Positions 10,436-21,648 of a stretch of 64,000 bases of DNA are shown piece after piece. A program made the position numbers and the translations under genes. Position 1 is the first letter of the stretch; each line of letters begins with the position of its first letter. Source of the DNA: Phytophthora quininea (taxonomy: Eukaryota; Oomycota; Peronosporomycetes; Peronosporales; Peronosporaceae). The notes beneath the pieces were generated by a model. That model did no database searches, was not told where the DNA came from, and saw nothing but the letters and a program-made list of their open reading frames with translations. The stretch spans positions 930,001 through 994,000 of the forward strand of contig JAAVTG010000075.1 in the NCBI GenBank assembly GCA_011947345.1, given 5' to 3'.

Positions 10436-13397
10436 ATGGTGGAGCCACAGGACGATGAGATGTCAAGTTCGGAGCTGTCGACGCCGGCTGTGACCAGCAG
10501 TAGCAGCCTGTTAAACTCCCGCACAGTCGTCGGTAACAATGACGAGCTTCTAGAGGAGGAGGAGCTGGACGATGGCGACCTGCTGCCTTCTGGCGGACGA
10601 GACACTCTTGCAGGAGGATCAGGCTCGGCTCTAGGAGCTCCGGCGTCCTCCATGTCGGCCAGAGCATCGGCCTTCCGCCTGTTGGAGCAGTACTTCGAGG
10701 CCGACATGCTGACGCTGGAGCAGCTGCAGTCCTTCAAGGACAAGTACGCCAAGCTGCACTCGTGTGTGCTAGCTACTTACAAGCACGAGAAGCAGCTGCT
10801 AAAAGACGCCAAGGCCTTGAATCGGGACCTTCTTGGAGAGAAGATCCAGGTGGAGAAGCAGGCCATCCGCAAGGCGGAGGAGGTCGCCGCCTTTACGTCG
10901 GTGGAGAGGGAGAAGGATCGAGCTTTAAAGGAACTAGCAGAAGCTGTAGACCGTGACGCAGTGCTTACTTTTGAAATGACTGAGCTGCAGAGAGAGATTT
11001 CAGATCTACACGCAGAGAAAGAAGCCATCTTGGCTGCCCATGCGCAGCAAATTGAGCCGGAAGTGCGGCAGCTCACAACGGAGATTACTGGTCTAAATGA
11101 TGAAGTGCATCGCATCGACAGCGAGTTGGCAAAGGATCAGCAACGTAAGCGAGAGTATCTAGCACGACTGGACTTCTTACGCCAAGAAAACACTCGACTC
11201 GAGCAAACTGGCGCTGCGGAGCTTAAGCGGTTGAATCAGCTGCAGGAGACCCGGAACGCATGCAGAAGCAAGCGGATGTGGTGGCGCGAGCTGTAGCAAA
11301 CTTAGAGCGCGAGAAAGATCGAGCCCGCGCTACGGAACTGCAGACGGCTGTCGAGACGACTGCCACGAAACTTCACGACGCAGATGAGGTACAGCGTGAA
11401 CTCACGCAGAAGCTTGAGGTGCATCGCGAGACAATCGATCAGCGGCAGCGCGACGTCGATCACGTCACACTACACCTCCGTGAAGAGCAAAACGTTAATG
11501 TAGTGCGGCTAGGAGAGAAAGCGAGACTTGAAATGCGCAGTAAAGCGCTCGATTTGGCGGAGCGTCGAGAAAACGATCGCTGCTCCAAGGCTCAAAAAGA
11601 TTACGATCGCTTGAAGCGTGAGCTAAAGAAACAAATTCTTCTTCTGGACGGCAGTAAAGCTCTGCTGCCGAATCTTCGAGCGCAAGTGGTCGACGTCCAG
11701 CACCAATTGTCAGCTCTACGGTCAGAAAACAAGGACCAAGCTCAGCGTCAACTGGATGTGAAACAGCAAGTAGATTTACTCATCGCTCGGTTTCTAAAGC
11801 AGGAGGACGGGGAGAAAGCCCAAAGCGCTGAGTTGGAGGCATTTTCAGCTCAAGTTTCGGAACTCGAGGCAGAAGTCGCGCAGTGGTTAACAGAGGAAAG
11901 CAAGCAAAAAAGCTGGTGGCCATGTTGACAGCCCAGCGAGAGTTGAAAGCACGAGAAGCTACTTCGGCTCTGACTGCAGAACGTCAAACCCAACAGGAAC
12001 TCAAAACGAAGGAGCTAGTAATCTTTGACTTGGCAAAGAAGTGGAACGAGACGACTAACCACCTGCGCGAATTCTCCGCGCTCTACGACGTCGTGAAAAA
12101 TGAGCGCAACAAATACGTGAACTTGATCCAAGCGTCAACACAAGCGCTAGCCGAGATGAAAGAGAAGATCAAAATTCTTCACAACGAAGTCGAAGTGTTG
12201 CGGAACGAGTCCTTAGCTAAGGACAAAGCGCTCGTGAAAGAGAAGTTGGCACATGCTACAGCACAATGCTCACGAGACTCACTACGACTAGATACCAATA
12301 AATCCCACGACGCATACAGAACTAAACAGGAGCAGGTAGAACAGCAGATCGTAGAGATCGACAAGCTAAACGGCATCATTACGCACACGGAGAAGGAACT
12401 ACTCCGGCTGAAAAAGAAGTACGAGTTAGCAGTAGATGCGCGGAATGCAACAGGCGTGCAACTCATCGACCGGAACGATGAGCTGTGTATTCTCTATGAA
12501 AAGTCCAACCTACAAGAGCAAGCTTTGAATGCCGGCGAGACTGGGCTGACCCGTAAGGATCAAGAGATCCGTGTGCTTAAGATCCAATTAGCCGACCTCC
12601 AACGACAGCTAGAAAATGCTCGACGACAGCTTCCACACTTGCCTCAACTGGCACAGCACATCCTCAGCCTCCAAGAAGAGCTCAAACAAGAGAAAGATGT
12701 GACTGAACTGCTTTGTCGCGACTTGGAAACGCCTAAGAACGGGGACCGATGGCGTGCACTTGGTGGTGATGACCCTGATGAAGAGCAGCTCGCAGCCAAA
12801 TTATCCTATCTAGAGGAGCGTTATCACCACAAGAAAGAGCAGCTACTAGAGAAAGAGTTAGTGCTAGAGGAAGTCACTAGTCTATCCAACAAGCTGCGAA
12901 CTCAGGCATCTGCTCGTCGTGGCGAAACCTTGGAGCTTGCTAAGCGTGTCAATGACTTCCAAGGGCGTATCAAGGAGACAACGCGCCGCATGATGGCGGT
13001 TGTTTCGGAGCTGTCAATGTACCAGGCAACAGCGATGAAGCTCCAACAGGAGAAACATGACGCATCTGCCGACGTTGAAGAGTGCCAGAAGCGATCACTT
13101 GCTGGATATTCACCCAACGCATTTTGTGAGCAGCAGCTCGTGCGGTTGCAAAACCAAAAGCTTCACAATAACGAGGTGCGTGCTGCCAAAGAGCAAGCCA
13201 GAGCTGCAGCTGCACATGCCGCCAACTTCCCATCCCAGCTAACATACACCACCGCTGAGGCTCGACCAAATGCATATATTCCAGAAGACCTGGGTATTCC
13301 AAAGCCGTACGGACAGCAGGCACCGTTCAAGCCGACGACGCAAGGCACCACCATGCGCCATATCCGCGTGCCCCAAAAGCGCGATATCGAAATCTAA
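10436..13397 (+). CDS. CCDC146: Flagellar/centriolar coiled-coil protein CCDC146 (two one-base frameshifts)
   Basis: About 985 codons, close to the animal protein. After an acidic, Ser-rich N-terminus the conserved start block reads FRLLEQYFEADMLTLEQLQ then KYAKLHSCVLATYKHEKQLL. Almost all the rest is heptad coiled coil. The last 35 residues are the family signature: YIPEDLGIPKPYG, APFKPTTQGTTMRHIR and a final DIEI. CCDC146 is a microtubule-associated protein of sperm flagella and centrioles; here it would serve zoospore flagella. The reading frame drops by one at about 11258 (GCATG context) and again at 11905-11911 (a run of six A). Both sides are well conserved, so single bases are probably missing from the sequence. 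No introns were seen. Confidence 0.9.
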
Positions 13398-13425
13398 TCC
13401 AGCACATATACTTATGTTTCACCAG

Positions 13426-16403
13426 CTATTGACTACCTTCTGTTGCTTGTTTGGTGAGTTTCTCTTGGGCCTTGCGCAGTCGACTGTCAAGATTGAGCAT
13501 TTCGGACATGGACTCCATGAGCTCGCGCTTGGTCTTGTCGAGCTTCTGCTGCATCACCGCTTGCTGCTTCTCGAACGCCACCAGCAGCTCTGTCTCTTTT
13601 GTCGACGCAGCTTTCGCCACTGCTTGGACTTCTCCCTGCAACTGAACAATTGATTCCTTTGCGCTTGACAGAGCAGTGTTCGTGGCTTCAAGCCGCTGCG
13701 AGGTTTCTTCAAGCTGCCGCTTCAATGAAACCATCCCGGCTTCAGCTTGCTCGGCACGATACTGTTCACGGTGGAGCCGCTCAGTAGCGTCTTTGGAAAT
13801 CTGTTCGTGGCGATTTGCGTGCTGCACCATTTCGTATCGTGCTGCCATGGCAAGTGTGACGAGTCGATCTTTGCGTTCAATTTCCTTTATGAAAGTTGTT
13901 AGAAGATGGCAAGAGAAGAAGAAGGCCAACTAACCTTGGTGAGTGCGGCGATCTTTTGATTTCTCCTGCCAGTAGAAGCGAAACTCGATCTCGTTCCTGA
14001 AAGACAAAACAAATAGCTTAACAAACAAAGTACTTGCCAGCGTAACATGAGGAAAAGGTTTACCCTTTTCAACTCATCTTCTCCTTCCTGATGGACTGAC
14101 AACGTGCCACTAGATGCTACAGTGTTGAGAGACAACATGAGATTAGCCAAATCACAGTCTGATCAGCAGCACTATTACAAACCTTGTACATGTTGGCCAT
14201 CAGCTCAACACTGAGTTTCACTTCCTCGAACGCTTTGCTAGTTATGAACACCTGGTCTTCAAGCTAGAATGCAAACTCTGCCGTTAGCAAACGAAAACAT
14301 TTTGTAGCACAAAGTACCATTACCTTTTGAATCTTGGGCATAAACCACTTTTTGTCGTTGACATGCGCTCGCTTTTCCTCTTCGAACTTCACTTGAAGGT
14401 GAACCAAGTCGTCTTCAAGCTGCGAGTTCGCGAGCACAAGTTTTGCGTTTGTGGTCTTAAGCTCCTCCACCTCCCGTTTGAGTTTTTGATACAAAAATGC
14501 ACGTCTTCCACTTGCACGGCACCCTTCGATCCATTGCCACTTTTCGTCGGCGATTCAGCTCGAAACTCGCTCGATATTGCTCCGAGCCCTTCGCCTGCTG
14601 GTGTCAAGGACACAACTGAATTTCGTGATCGTAATACAAGTCGCCCGCGCTTTTCCTTTTGTAGATCTTGCAGGTTTTGCATCAGAATGACGTAGAGTTG
14701 TGTATCCCAGGACGCTAATGCGTCTTTCTCCGTTGAAGCCCCACTTCCATCGCCCATGACATCGTTAGTAGTCAAAGCTTCGGGGTTTCTACACATGCAT
14801 GTGCTCAAACATTTAGTGAGTGCACTGGGCATAGATTTCGTTCACAATACCGCGTACCCGACTTCAACGTCAAGCTGCTTCTTCTCCTTCACGAGATCTT
14901 CGGAGATCCGACTCATAATGTCGCGCCGCATTTCAAACAACTCCAACACTAGTACAGTCTGTTCTTGGTTGCCTCCCATTTTCTCCTTCTTGGAGCTCTT
15001 CTCCAGAAATGCTTGAAGTTGTTTCTGGAAAACACAGTCATAATATCTCGCTATAGGTCAGAAAAAAAAAATCAAACGTACTGTTTCCTCCTCCATATCC
15101 GAGATGTCCTTGTCGCTCTGATTGCGAGCATATCGGACTCGAAACTCTTGTAGCAGCCGTAAATCCGAGCGCAAGCAGCGCAATCTCGAGCTGTCGGTCT
15201 CTTCCTGAAGTTTTGCGCCGCTGCCGTCGTGCTGAGTAGCGACTGAGCGTAACGCGAACGCAGCGCTCGACTGTTCTGCAGCTGCAGATCGATTTGTTTG
15301 GCTAGTGCTGATACGTTGCCTCGCCAGTCCCCAGTTCTCTTGCCTAGTCGCAGAGCATCTTTTCTCGCAGCAGCAAGTTGACTCTGGTTGCCTATGGCAG
15401 TGGATGCACTTGCAACGGCATCTTGTTGAACTCGAAGGGCAGCCGTGATCTCCTCATTCAGAGCCTCGAACTTCTTGTGCAGATCGTTCGCCTGTGCTTG
15501 ATTGCTCTCCATCGCGACCCTGCGTTTGAAGAAACGCCAGCTATAACACAGCGTTTGCTTTTGCGTTAGACTCTCGTCTTGCATGCAGCGGCATCGAGTC
15601 AAGACCTCACGGCACATGGATTTCTCCAGAGGCTGGATGACAGAGGTCGGAGAGAGTATTTTTCATTTGGCCAAGTTCATGATGGTGGTAAGTTCATCTT
15701 CGCGGCTCACTTCTCCTGCAGCTATCTGGCTCGCTCGGTTTTCGATGTGAATACAGTACGCTCACCAAATCCAAGTCAACGTGAATTTGGACATGACCCG
15801 CAGAATCAACCACCGCTCTGGTTTATACTTTTCGAGGGAATAGGATGTGTCAACGCTTCAGGAACACGACAGCGGTGGTCAACTTCCAGAAGAAAATACG
15901 TAAACCTATCTCGGTGAAAGCATCGACATGCAATCCAAGAAGCACCTATTCACAGTTAAATGCATTGTTCGAACCACTCCACACTGAGTCCTGATAGAGA
16001 CTTGCCTTATTTGAATCCAATAAAAACTACTAATTGGGTCATGCTGAGGATACTTGCATACTTTTCTCTGCACGAATTCTTTGTCCGCGTCGGTTCTTGC
16101 CGCTTGAAGCATCTTCGTTTCTAAGCTGCGCGTCCAGTGCCCAACGTCGATGTCGGCGCCAAGCTGCAAAACGCCTTCTTTTCTTACGCCGATAGCGATC
16201 AAAACAATCTCGAGCTTCAATTCCCGTGACACTTCTCCGGTTGTCAGCATCGTTGTCACGACATGGAACAGCGCCAGTATATCGTCTGGGAGGCGCACAG
16301 CGCCAAATGAGGTTTTGAGGCGGCCGTCATGCTCAGCTAATGGTCGGAGCCGTTTGGCATCTTCCTCTTCCTGGGCCTAGATATTTGAGTGTTCGCGCTT
16401 CAT
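13426..16403 (-). CDS. Multi-exon coiled-coil protein of unknown function
   Basis: Reconstructed from joined minus-strand exons of about 16403-16062, 15721-15082, 15024-14858, 14788-14324, 14263-14187, 14109-14064, 13996-13935 and 13884-13426. Introns are 50-80 bp except one of 340 bp (15722-16061), whose ends join in phase and continue the helix (EFVQRK|LQEK). The product is helical and charged throughout, for example VRYARNQSDKDISDMEEET and GEI, KIAALTKEIERKDRLV. One-base losses are inferred at 13954-13957, 14493-14497 and 15211-15214, and more are likely at 15620-15680. If the start is the ATG at 16401-16403, an in-frame TAG follows eight codons later (context NI*AQEEEDAKR). The 5' end lies only 160 bp from the stop of D2HGDH copy B. 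It converges on CCDC146 (28 bp). I do not recognise the family; a flagellar role is possible but unproven. Confidence 0.6.
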
Positions 16404-16563
16404 GGTTGTTTCTTGTCGATAATGACAGAGGTAGACGTTCTCGCACGTCGCACAAATGTTCACACGTCACACATTTTTAATGCTTTTGATCTTGCCTTGT
16501 CTACACTTCGCAATTCTAGCTGTGGAGCTCTACGCTGTCGACCTCCGCGCACACGAAGCTGTT

Positions 16564-18164
16564 TTACACTGGAGGAAGGACCTTGTACGGGTTGAGGATG
16601 CCCTTGGGGTCCATCATCACCTTCATTTGCCGCATCAATTGGATGGCGGTGTCAGACTTGGACAAGTGGAGGAACGAAGGCTTGTGGGTGCCGATACCGT
16701 GCTCAGAACTGATGCTTCCACGGTACTTGGCTGCAAGTAGAATTAGCAGAAACAGGAGCAAATGTTAGACATGTTAGAACCACGTGCAAGCATCGTAGCA
16801 GTCACGACTTACAGGTCCACTCGAAGACATACGGCTCCAGTGCCTTGAAGACCTTCTCGTCATACTCCAACGTCGAAATGTTGAGGTGCAGATTGCAGTC
16901 GCCCATGTGGCCAAAGCCCACGACCTCGGCGCCCAGAGGTTTCATCTTCTCGCGAACCTCTTCCACGATCTTGTAGTACTGGTCCATCGGGAGCGAGATG
17001 TCGTACTTGTACACGTAGCCGCGGGAGCTCAGAGACATGGACACATCTTCACGGATCATAAACAACTTCTGCGCCTGAGCTGCGTCCTGAGCGACCGTAC
17101 CGTCGACCACAACGCCCGAGCCCATGACATCTTCCAGATATGACTCCAACTTCTCCATGTCGTGGTCGGCGTTGCTGCCTGAGGTCTCAATCAGCACGTA
17201 GAATGGACTAGGGGTTTCAAGAGGATCTTTCACCCAGTCCTGCTGCGAGATCACCATGTCCAGGGACTGACGGTCCATGAACTCCACGGCGGACAAAACT
17301 TCGCCCAGCTTTTGCTTTGCCTCAACAAACGCCTTCTGTACAGCTTCGAAATCCTCGCACGCCAGCAGAGCAACATTACGCGAAGACGAGCGCGGCGGCG
17401 TCAAAATCGACACCTTGGTCACCACTCCAAGGGTACCTTCTGAGCCGATAAAGAGCTGCTTGAGGTCGTACCCGTGTTGTCCTTGCGCATGGTACTAAGC
17501 AGTCGATCACCGTGCCATCGGCGAGCACAGCCTCGACAAGCACTGTGCCATGCAACGATCCGTATCGAAGCAAACGCAGACCACCGGCATTGGCAGCGAC
17601 ATTACCGCCGATTTGGCACGTGCCTTTCGGCCGCAAGATCCAGCGGCATCATGTAGCCGTGCTTGGCCACGTAGTTGTCCAGGTTCTCCAGGATGCAGCC
17701 GGCCTCGCACACCAAAATGCCAGACACCTCGTCGAACGAGATGACGTTGCTCATCGAGCTCAGAGACAGCACGATCTCGTCGTACACCGGCACACTGCCG
17801 CCCACCAGACCCGTGTTGCCTCCTGCGGCACCACCGGCAGATTGCGCTCGTTGCAGTACTTGAGGATGGCCGAGACCTGCTCGGTGGTCTTGGGCTTCAG
17901 CACCATCTGGTGGCTGCTCTCCGCCTTGTACTTCTTGAGCCAGTCCACCGTGTACGTCTCGGTGTCGTCGGCGTCGGTGAGCACGCTCTCAGGCTTGAGC
18001 AGCTGCTGGAAGTACGTCTTGTCGTCGTCGGTCCAGGAGGCGTGTGCTGGGTTACGGGGCGGTGTGGAGAAGGCACGAGCGGCGGCGGATTGTAGGAAGG
18101 CCGGAGCGGTCGAGGCGGCGCCAACCTGGCGGCGCGCCGAGCGCAGCAGAGCAGGGAGCAGCAT
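16564..18164 (-). pseudogene. D2HGDH: D2HGDH-like copy B (several frameshifts, one intron)
   Basis: Second copy of the FAD dehydrogenase, inverted relative to copy A. Exons 18164-16813 and 16730-16564 flank an 82-bp GTAAGT...TTGCAG intron (16731-16812) inside EWTSKYRGS; copy A has no intron there. From the ATG down to 17636 it matches copy A at 528 of 529 bases and carries the same missing G in the FAD loop (about 17819-17824). Beyond that it diverges to a clearly older paralogue: HMGDCNLHLNIS for HIGDCNVHLNVS, SSEHGIGTHKPSF, and C-terminus PPV. Additional breaks: an extra base near 17626-17631, missing bases near 17494-17500 and 17467-17473, and a three-base loss (VLVEAV for VLGVEAV). The 3' half, 17425-16813, is fully open. 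It may be a pseudogene or a real gene with poor sequence; the intact 3' half argues against long decay. Confidence 0.75.
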
Positions 18165-18335
18165 CGCGGCAAGTGTGCAAGTGGACCGTGCGAGCCAAAG
18201 ACACGGCAATCAACACGCAAACTCCCGCTAAATTAAATACCTCTGTTTCAAATTTCCGATTAGGTTAATACCTCTTGATTGGCCGTCAATCACGAAGAGT
18301 TTCTTGAGGAGGAAGTGCATCAGCTCGAGCTGGCC
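18165..18335. promoter_or_regulatory. Divergent promoter, D2HGDH copy B / REI1
   Basis: 171 bp between opposed start codons. It contains an AT-rich core near 18227-18250 and an ATTGGC (inverted GCCAAT) at 18278-18283. Copies A and B share nothing upstream of the ATG, so their promoters differ. Confidence 0.4.
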
Positions 18336-19639
18336 ATGTTGACGTGCACTGCTTGCCGGCTGGAGTTTGCGACGCCTTCGGGGCAAAAGGACCACTTCCG
18401 CATGGACTGGCACCGCTACAACCTCAAGCGCAAGGTGGTGGAGCTGCCGCCGGTGAGCGAAGAGCAGTTCGAGTTCCGCATGCGCAAAGTGCGCGAAGAG
18501 AAAGAGGCGCAAGCAGCCAATGACCCCAAGCAGAAGCAGCGCGCCAAGAAGGAGCAGATGAAGAAGTCGGGCGTCAAGACGGTGCTCAAGTGCGTGGCGT
18601 GCAACAAAACCTTCACGTCTGCCAATGCCCACGAGAACCACTTGGCGTCCAAGAAGCACTTGGCCAATGCCAAGAAGAACCCTCAAATTGCTACGGCAGT
18701 GAGACGGTGGAGAAGCAGTTGGAGGTTGTCACGCTGGAGCATCAAGAGGATAAGCAGCCCGAGGAGCTCACGGACGAAGAGCTGGCTCAACAGATTGAGG
18801 AATACAAGAAGAAGGTGCCTCTGGACAAGGAGGACTGCATCTTCTGCACATATCACGCCAAGGACTTTGAGTCATGTGTGACGCACATGCTGAAGGAGCA
18901 CGGCTTCTTCATCCCGGATGTGGACTTCTTGGTGGACGCTGAAGGCCTGGTCGGCTACTTGGCCGAGAAGGTCAAGGTCGGGTTTTACTGTTTGTACTGC
19001 AACGGCGCCGGCAAGACCTTCCGCACGTACCAGGACGCACAGAAGCACATGACGTCGCTCTCACATTGCAAGCTGCGCTACGAGGAAGAGGATCTGGACG
19101 AACTGCTCGAGTTTTACGACTTCTCGGCGCAGTATGGCAAGAAAAACAAGAGCAGCCAAGAAGAAGAGGAAGAGATTGAGTGGGAGACGGACAGCGAAGC
19201 CAGCATCGACAGCGACGAGGAGGTCGTGGAAGAGGACGTGGACGACGAAGAAGAGGACGACGACAACACCATCGGCGTCTCGGAGACGGGTGAGCTCGTG
19301 CTGGCTAGCGGACGCCGCCTGGGCCGCCGCGAATTCCGCCGCTACTACAAACAGCACTTCCGGCCGGACGAGACGCGCGAGTCCGTGCTGGCGGCCACGA
19401 AGAACCACTTGCTGCTGGCCTACCAGACGGCGGGCGTGGATCCCCGCGGCGGCAGCACGGCGCTGTCCACGGCGTTCGTGGCCAACTTTCTCAAGAAGCG
19501 CAGCAACATCGCCGGCGGCATGTCGATCACCGAGGCCAAGCGCCAGAACTTTTGGCACGAGAAGAACCGCCAGCGGCTGGACGTGCGCAGTCACAAGCTG
19601 CAGAAGAACCCGAACCGTAGAGCCATGGTGACGGTCTAG
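18336..19639 (+). CDS. REI1: REI1/ZNF622-type cytosolic pre-60S maturation factor
   Basis: Zinc-finger protein that acts late in 60S ribosome assembly, where it helps release and recycle shuttling factors. The ATG at 18336 starts MLTCTACRLEFATPSGQKDH, the first C2H2 finger, followed by the diagnostic DWHRYNLKRKV. A second finger is CVACNKTFTSANAHENHLASKKH (18594-18662). After an acidic linker come CIFCTYHAKDFESCVTHM, CLYCNGAGKTFRTYQ and MTSLSHCKLRYE. A long Glu/Asp stretch and the conserved GRRLGRREFRRYYKQ with FVANFLKKRSNIAGGMS and a basic tail follow. About 435 residues. The frame falls by one at about 18697 (ATA|SETVEKQ), one A probably missing. A TTG-initiated extension from 18279 is less likely than the ATG. 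Confidence 0.92.
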
Positions 19640-20337
19640 AGAATCGAATCGCTAATGCCTCATGTGCCTTCTTACCCGCGTAACTTGCCCTTCCAGGCCG
19701 GAATTTCCAGCATTTCCGCGACTCAACCGTAATATGGAAGACGCCCACGTGCGTGACATCACACCCCAGGCTCCGTCGCCCGCAGCCAGTCATTCCGCTG
19801 AAACGGGGCGCCTCGTCACGCCGGCCACGCTGGCGTGGGGGACGAGGCTCGTCTTCAGAATCTGCCGAGTCGAAATCAGACCTCGGCTCGCTTGGGCTCT
19901 GCTAGGAGCGGAGCTCCGTCCTGGAACCGCCATCTTCGTGGCGGCGTGTTGTGCTTGTGAAGGCGTATGCAACGCTAGTAGCTGCTGGCTGCCGGCTGCT
20001 GGCATGGAGAGCATGGCAGCGAGGCAGCGAAAGGCTTCCGCTCGTGATGTCATTGAAGCACTTGACAGTCGTTTTGGTGTGCAGCCACACCAAGCCCCAG
20101 CCCTACATACGTACCCGCGCGAACGCGCCACGCGATTGGCGGATGACCACGAGGGTTCAGCAAAAAACGTGACTTGAAGAAAGTATGCCGTGGAGTGCCC
20201 CTTCTGCTGCGAGCAGGTATGTCGCTTGCTGCGGGTTGCTGTGGTGGAGATTGAGCCATTTCGCGACTCGGAGGACGAGGAGAAGCGAGCGTCCGCGCAG
20301 GCTGCAAATCGACTAGTTCCCGCGCCCACTCACGTCC
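19640..20337. other. Intergenic, REI1 to MO25-like
   Basis: No gene supported. A 171-codon frame (19662-20177, plus) is open but compositionally poor, Cys/Ala/Arg-rich without recognisable motifs. The region should hold the 3' flank of REI1 and the promoter and leader of the MO25-like gene. Confidence 0.4.
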
Positions 20338-21648
20338 ATGAACCGCGTCAACACCTTCATCTGGGCGCGGCTGGACCCCACGGGCGAGCTCGTGCGCTCC
20401 GTGGATGTGCTGCTGCGTCAGCTCGTGCCCGACGGCAAGCTGGAGGCCGCGTTCGACGCGATGTCGGTCTCGGGAAGTGCCGGCGCGTGTCTCGCAGAGC
20501 GCAAAGTGGACGGCGATGACGTCGACGGCCAGCGTAGCGATGACGCCGCCAACGGAGACGCGTGTCCTGCTAGTGATGGCGACGTCTCGGCACCGGAAGA
20601 GGACACGAGCGACGAGGAAACCGCGGACAAGACGGTGCCCGGCGAGCTGGAGCGCAAGTGGTCCAAAATCCGCGCGATTTTCCACGACTGGGACGAAGAC
20701 CAGCTCGACCGCGAGAAGAAGATGGACGACATTGCCGAGCTGCTGCTGCGCTACCGAGTGCTGGAGAAGGTGCTGCTGCCCAAAGTGTTCGGCCAGCTGA
20801 CGTTTGAGACCCGCAAGTACGTGGGCAGCGTGTTCCGCGCCATGACAGTGCACAATCTGCGCGGCTTCATTGCGCTCGTCGGGGAGCGGCCTGACATCAT
20901 GCGATGGTTAGTCGAAGGTTACAAGAACAACGACACGGCGCTCATCTGCGGGTCGATGCTGCGCGACTGCTTCGAGTACGAGGCGCTGACGACGATCTTC
21001 CTGAACGACCTCGAGACCGAGTTTGAGTTCCTGTTCAAGGTGACGATGGAGAACAGCAACTTTGACATCTCGGCCGACGCGCTCATGAACATCTCTCGCC
21101 TGCTGACGGTGCACAAGAAGGCGACCGTGGCCGTGCTGGACCAGTCGTTCGACCGCATTTTCGGACTGCTGAACGGACTGCTGACGTCGGAGAACTACGC
21201 GACCAGGAGGCAGGCGCTGCAGTTGCTGTCGGAGCTGCTGCTAGACCCCGTCAACTTCACCGTCATGCAGCGGTACGTGTCATCGCGCAGCAACCTGAAG
21301 CTGGTCATGCTGCTGCTGCGCGAGCCCAGCGAGGCACTACGGATGGACGCCTTCCACGTGTTCAAGATCTTCGTGGCCAACCCGAACAAGTCCCCGGAGG
21401 TTGAGCAACTCCTCGTGCGAAACCGCGAAAAGCTGTTGGCCTTTGTCAGCGACTTTGGCAAGACGGAGGCGAACCGCGACTTCCATCAGGAGAAGTCGCT
21501 GCTGGTGTTTGCGCTGGAGCGGATGGCCGAGAAGCAGCGCACGCACGAGAAGGAGCAGCAGCAGGCCACTCGGCCGGCGTCGCTGTCCAATTCGGAGCGG
21601 ATGCCTCTCCCCGGCGCCGTGTCGGAGGTCTGTGCAAAGCAAGAGTAG
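20338..21648 (+). CDS. MO25: MO25 (CAB39)-like scaffold protein
   Basis: Intact 436-residue protein with armadillo-like helical repeats. MO25 binds STRAD-type pseudokinases and activates LKB1/STE20-class kinases. The family's best-conserved block is clear: SENYATRRQALQLLSELLLD, then MQRYVSSRSNLKLVMLLL, then DAFHVFKIFVANPNKSPEVE (about residues 283-355), along with GSMLRDCFEYEALT. The N-terminal repeat is divergent and interrupted by an acidic insert of about 50 residues (Asp/Glu/Ala-rich, about residues 57-105), and the C-terminal 40 residues are Gln/Ser-rich. Canonical MO25 proteins are near 340 residues, so this is a long paralogue. No introns. Confidence 0.88.
   Translation: MNRVNTFIWARLDPTGELVRSVDVLLRQLVPDGKLEAAFDAMSVSGSAGACLAERKVDGDDVDGQRSDDAANGDACPASDGDVSAPEEDTSDEETADKTVPGELERKWSKIRAIFHDWDEDQLDREKKMDDIAELLLRYRVLEKVLLPKVFGQLTFETRKYVGSVFRAMTVHNLRGFIALVGERPDIMRWLVEGYKNNDTALICGSMLRDCFEYEALTTIFLNDLETEFEFLFKVTMENSNFDISADALMNISRLLTVHKKATVAVLDQSFDRIFGLLNGLLTSENYATRRQALQLLSELLLDPVNFTVMQRYVSSRSNLKLVMLLLREPSEALRMDAFHVFKIFVANPNKSPEVEQLLVRNREKLLAFVSDFGKTEANRDFHQEKSLLVFALERMAEKQRTHEKEQQQATRPASLSNSERMPLPGAVSEVCAKQE

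Noticed and set aside
16389..16740. Plus-strand open frames over the end of copy B
   Set aside because: They are the antisense of the D2HGDH C-terminus and its 3' flank.
19662..20177. 171-codon plus-strand open frame
   Set aside because: No motifs, odd composition, lies between two well-defined genes in promoter territory.
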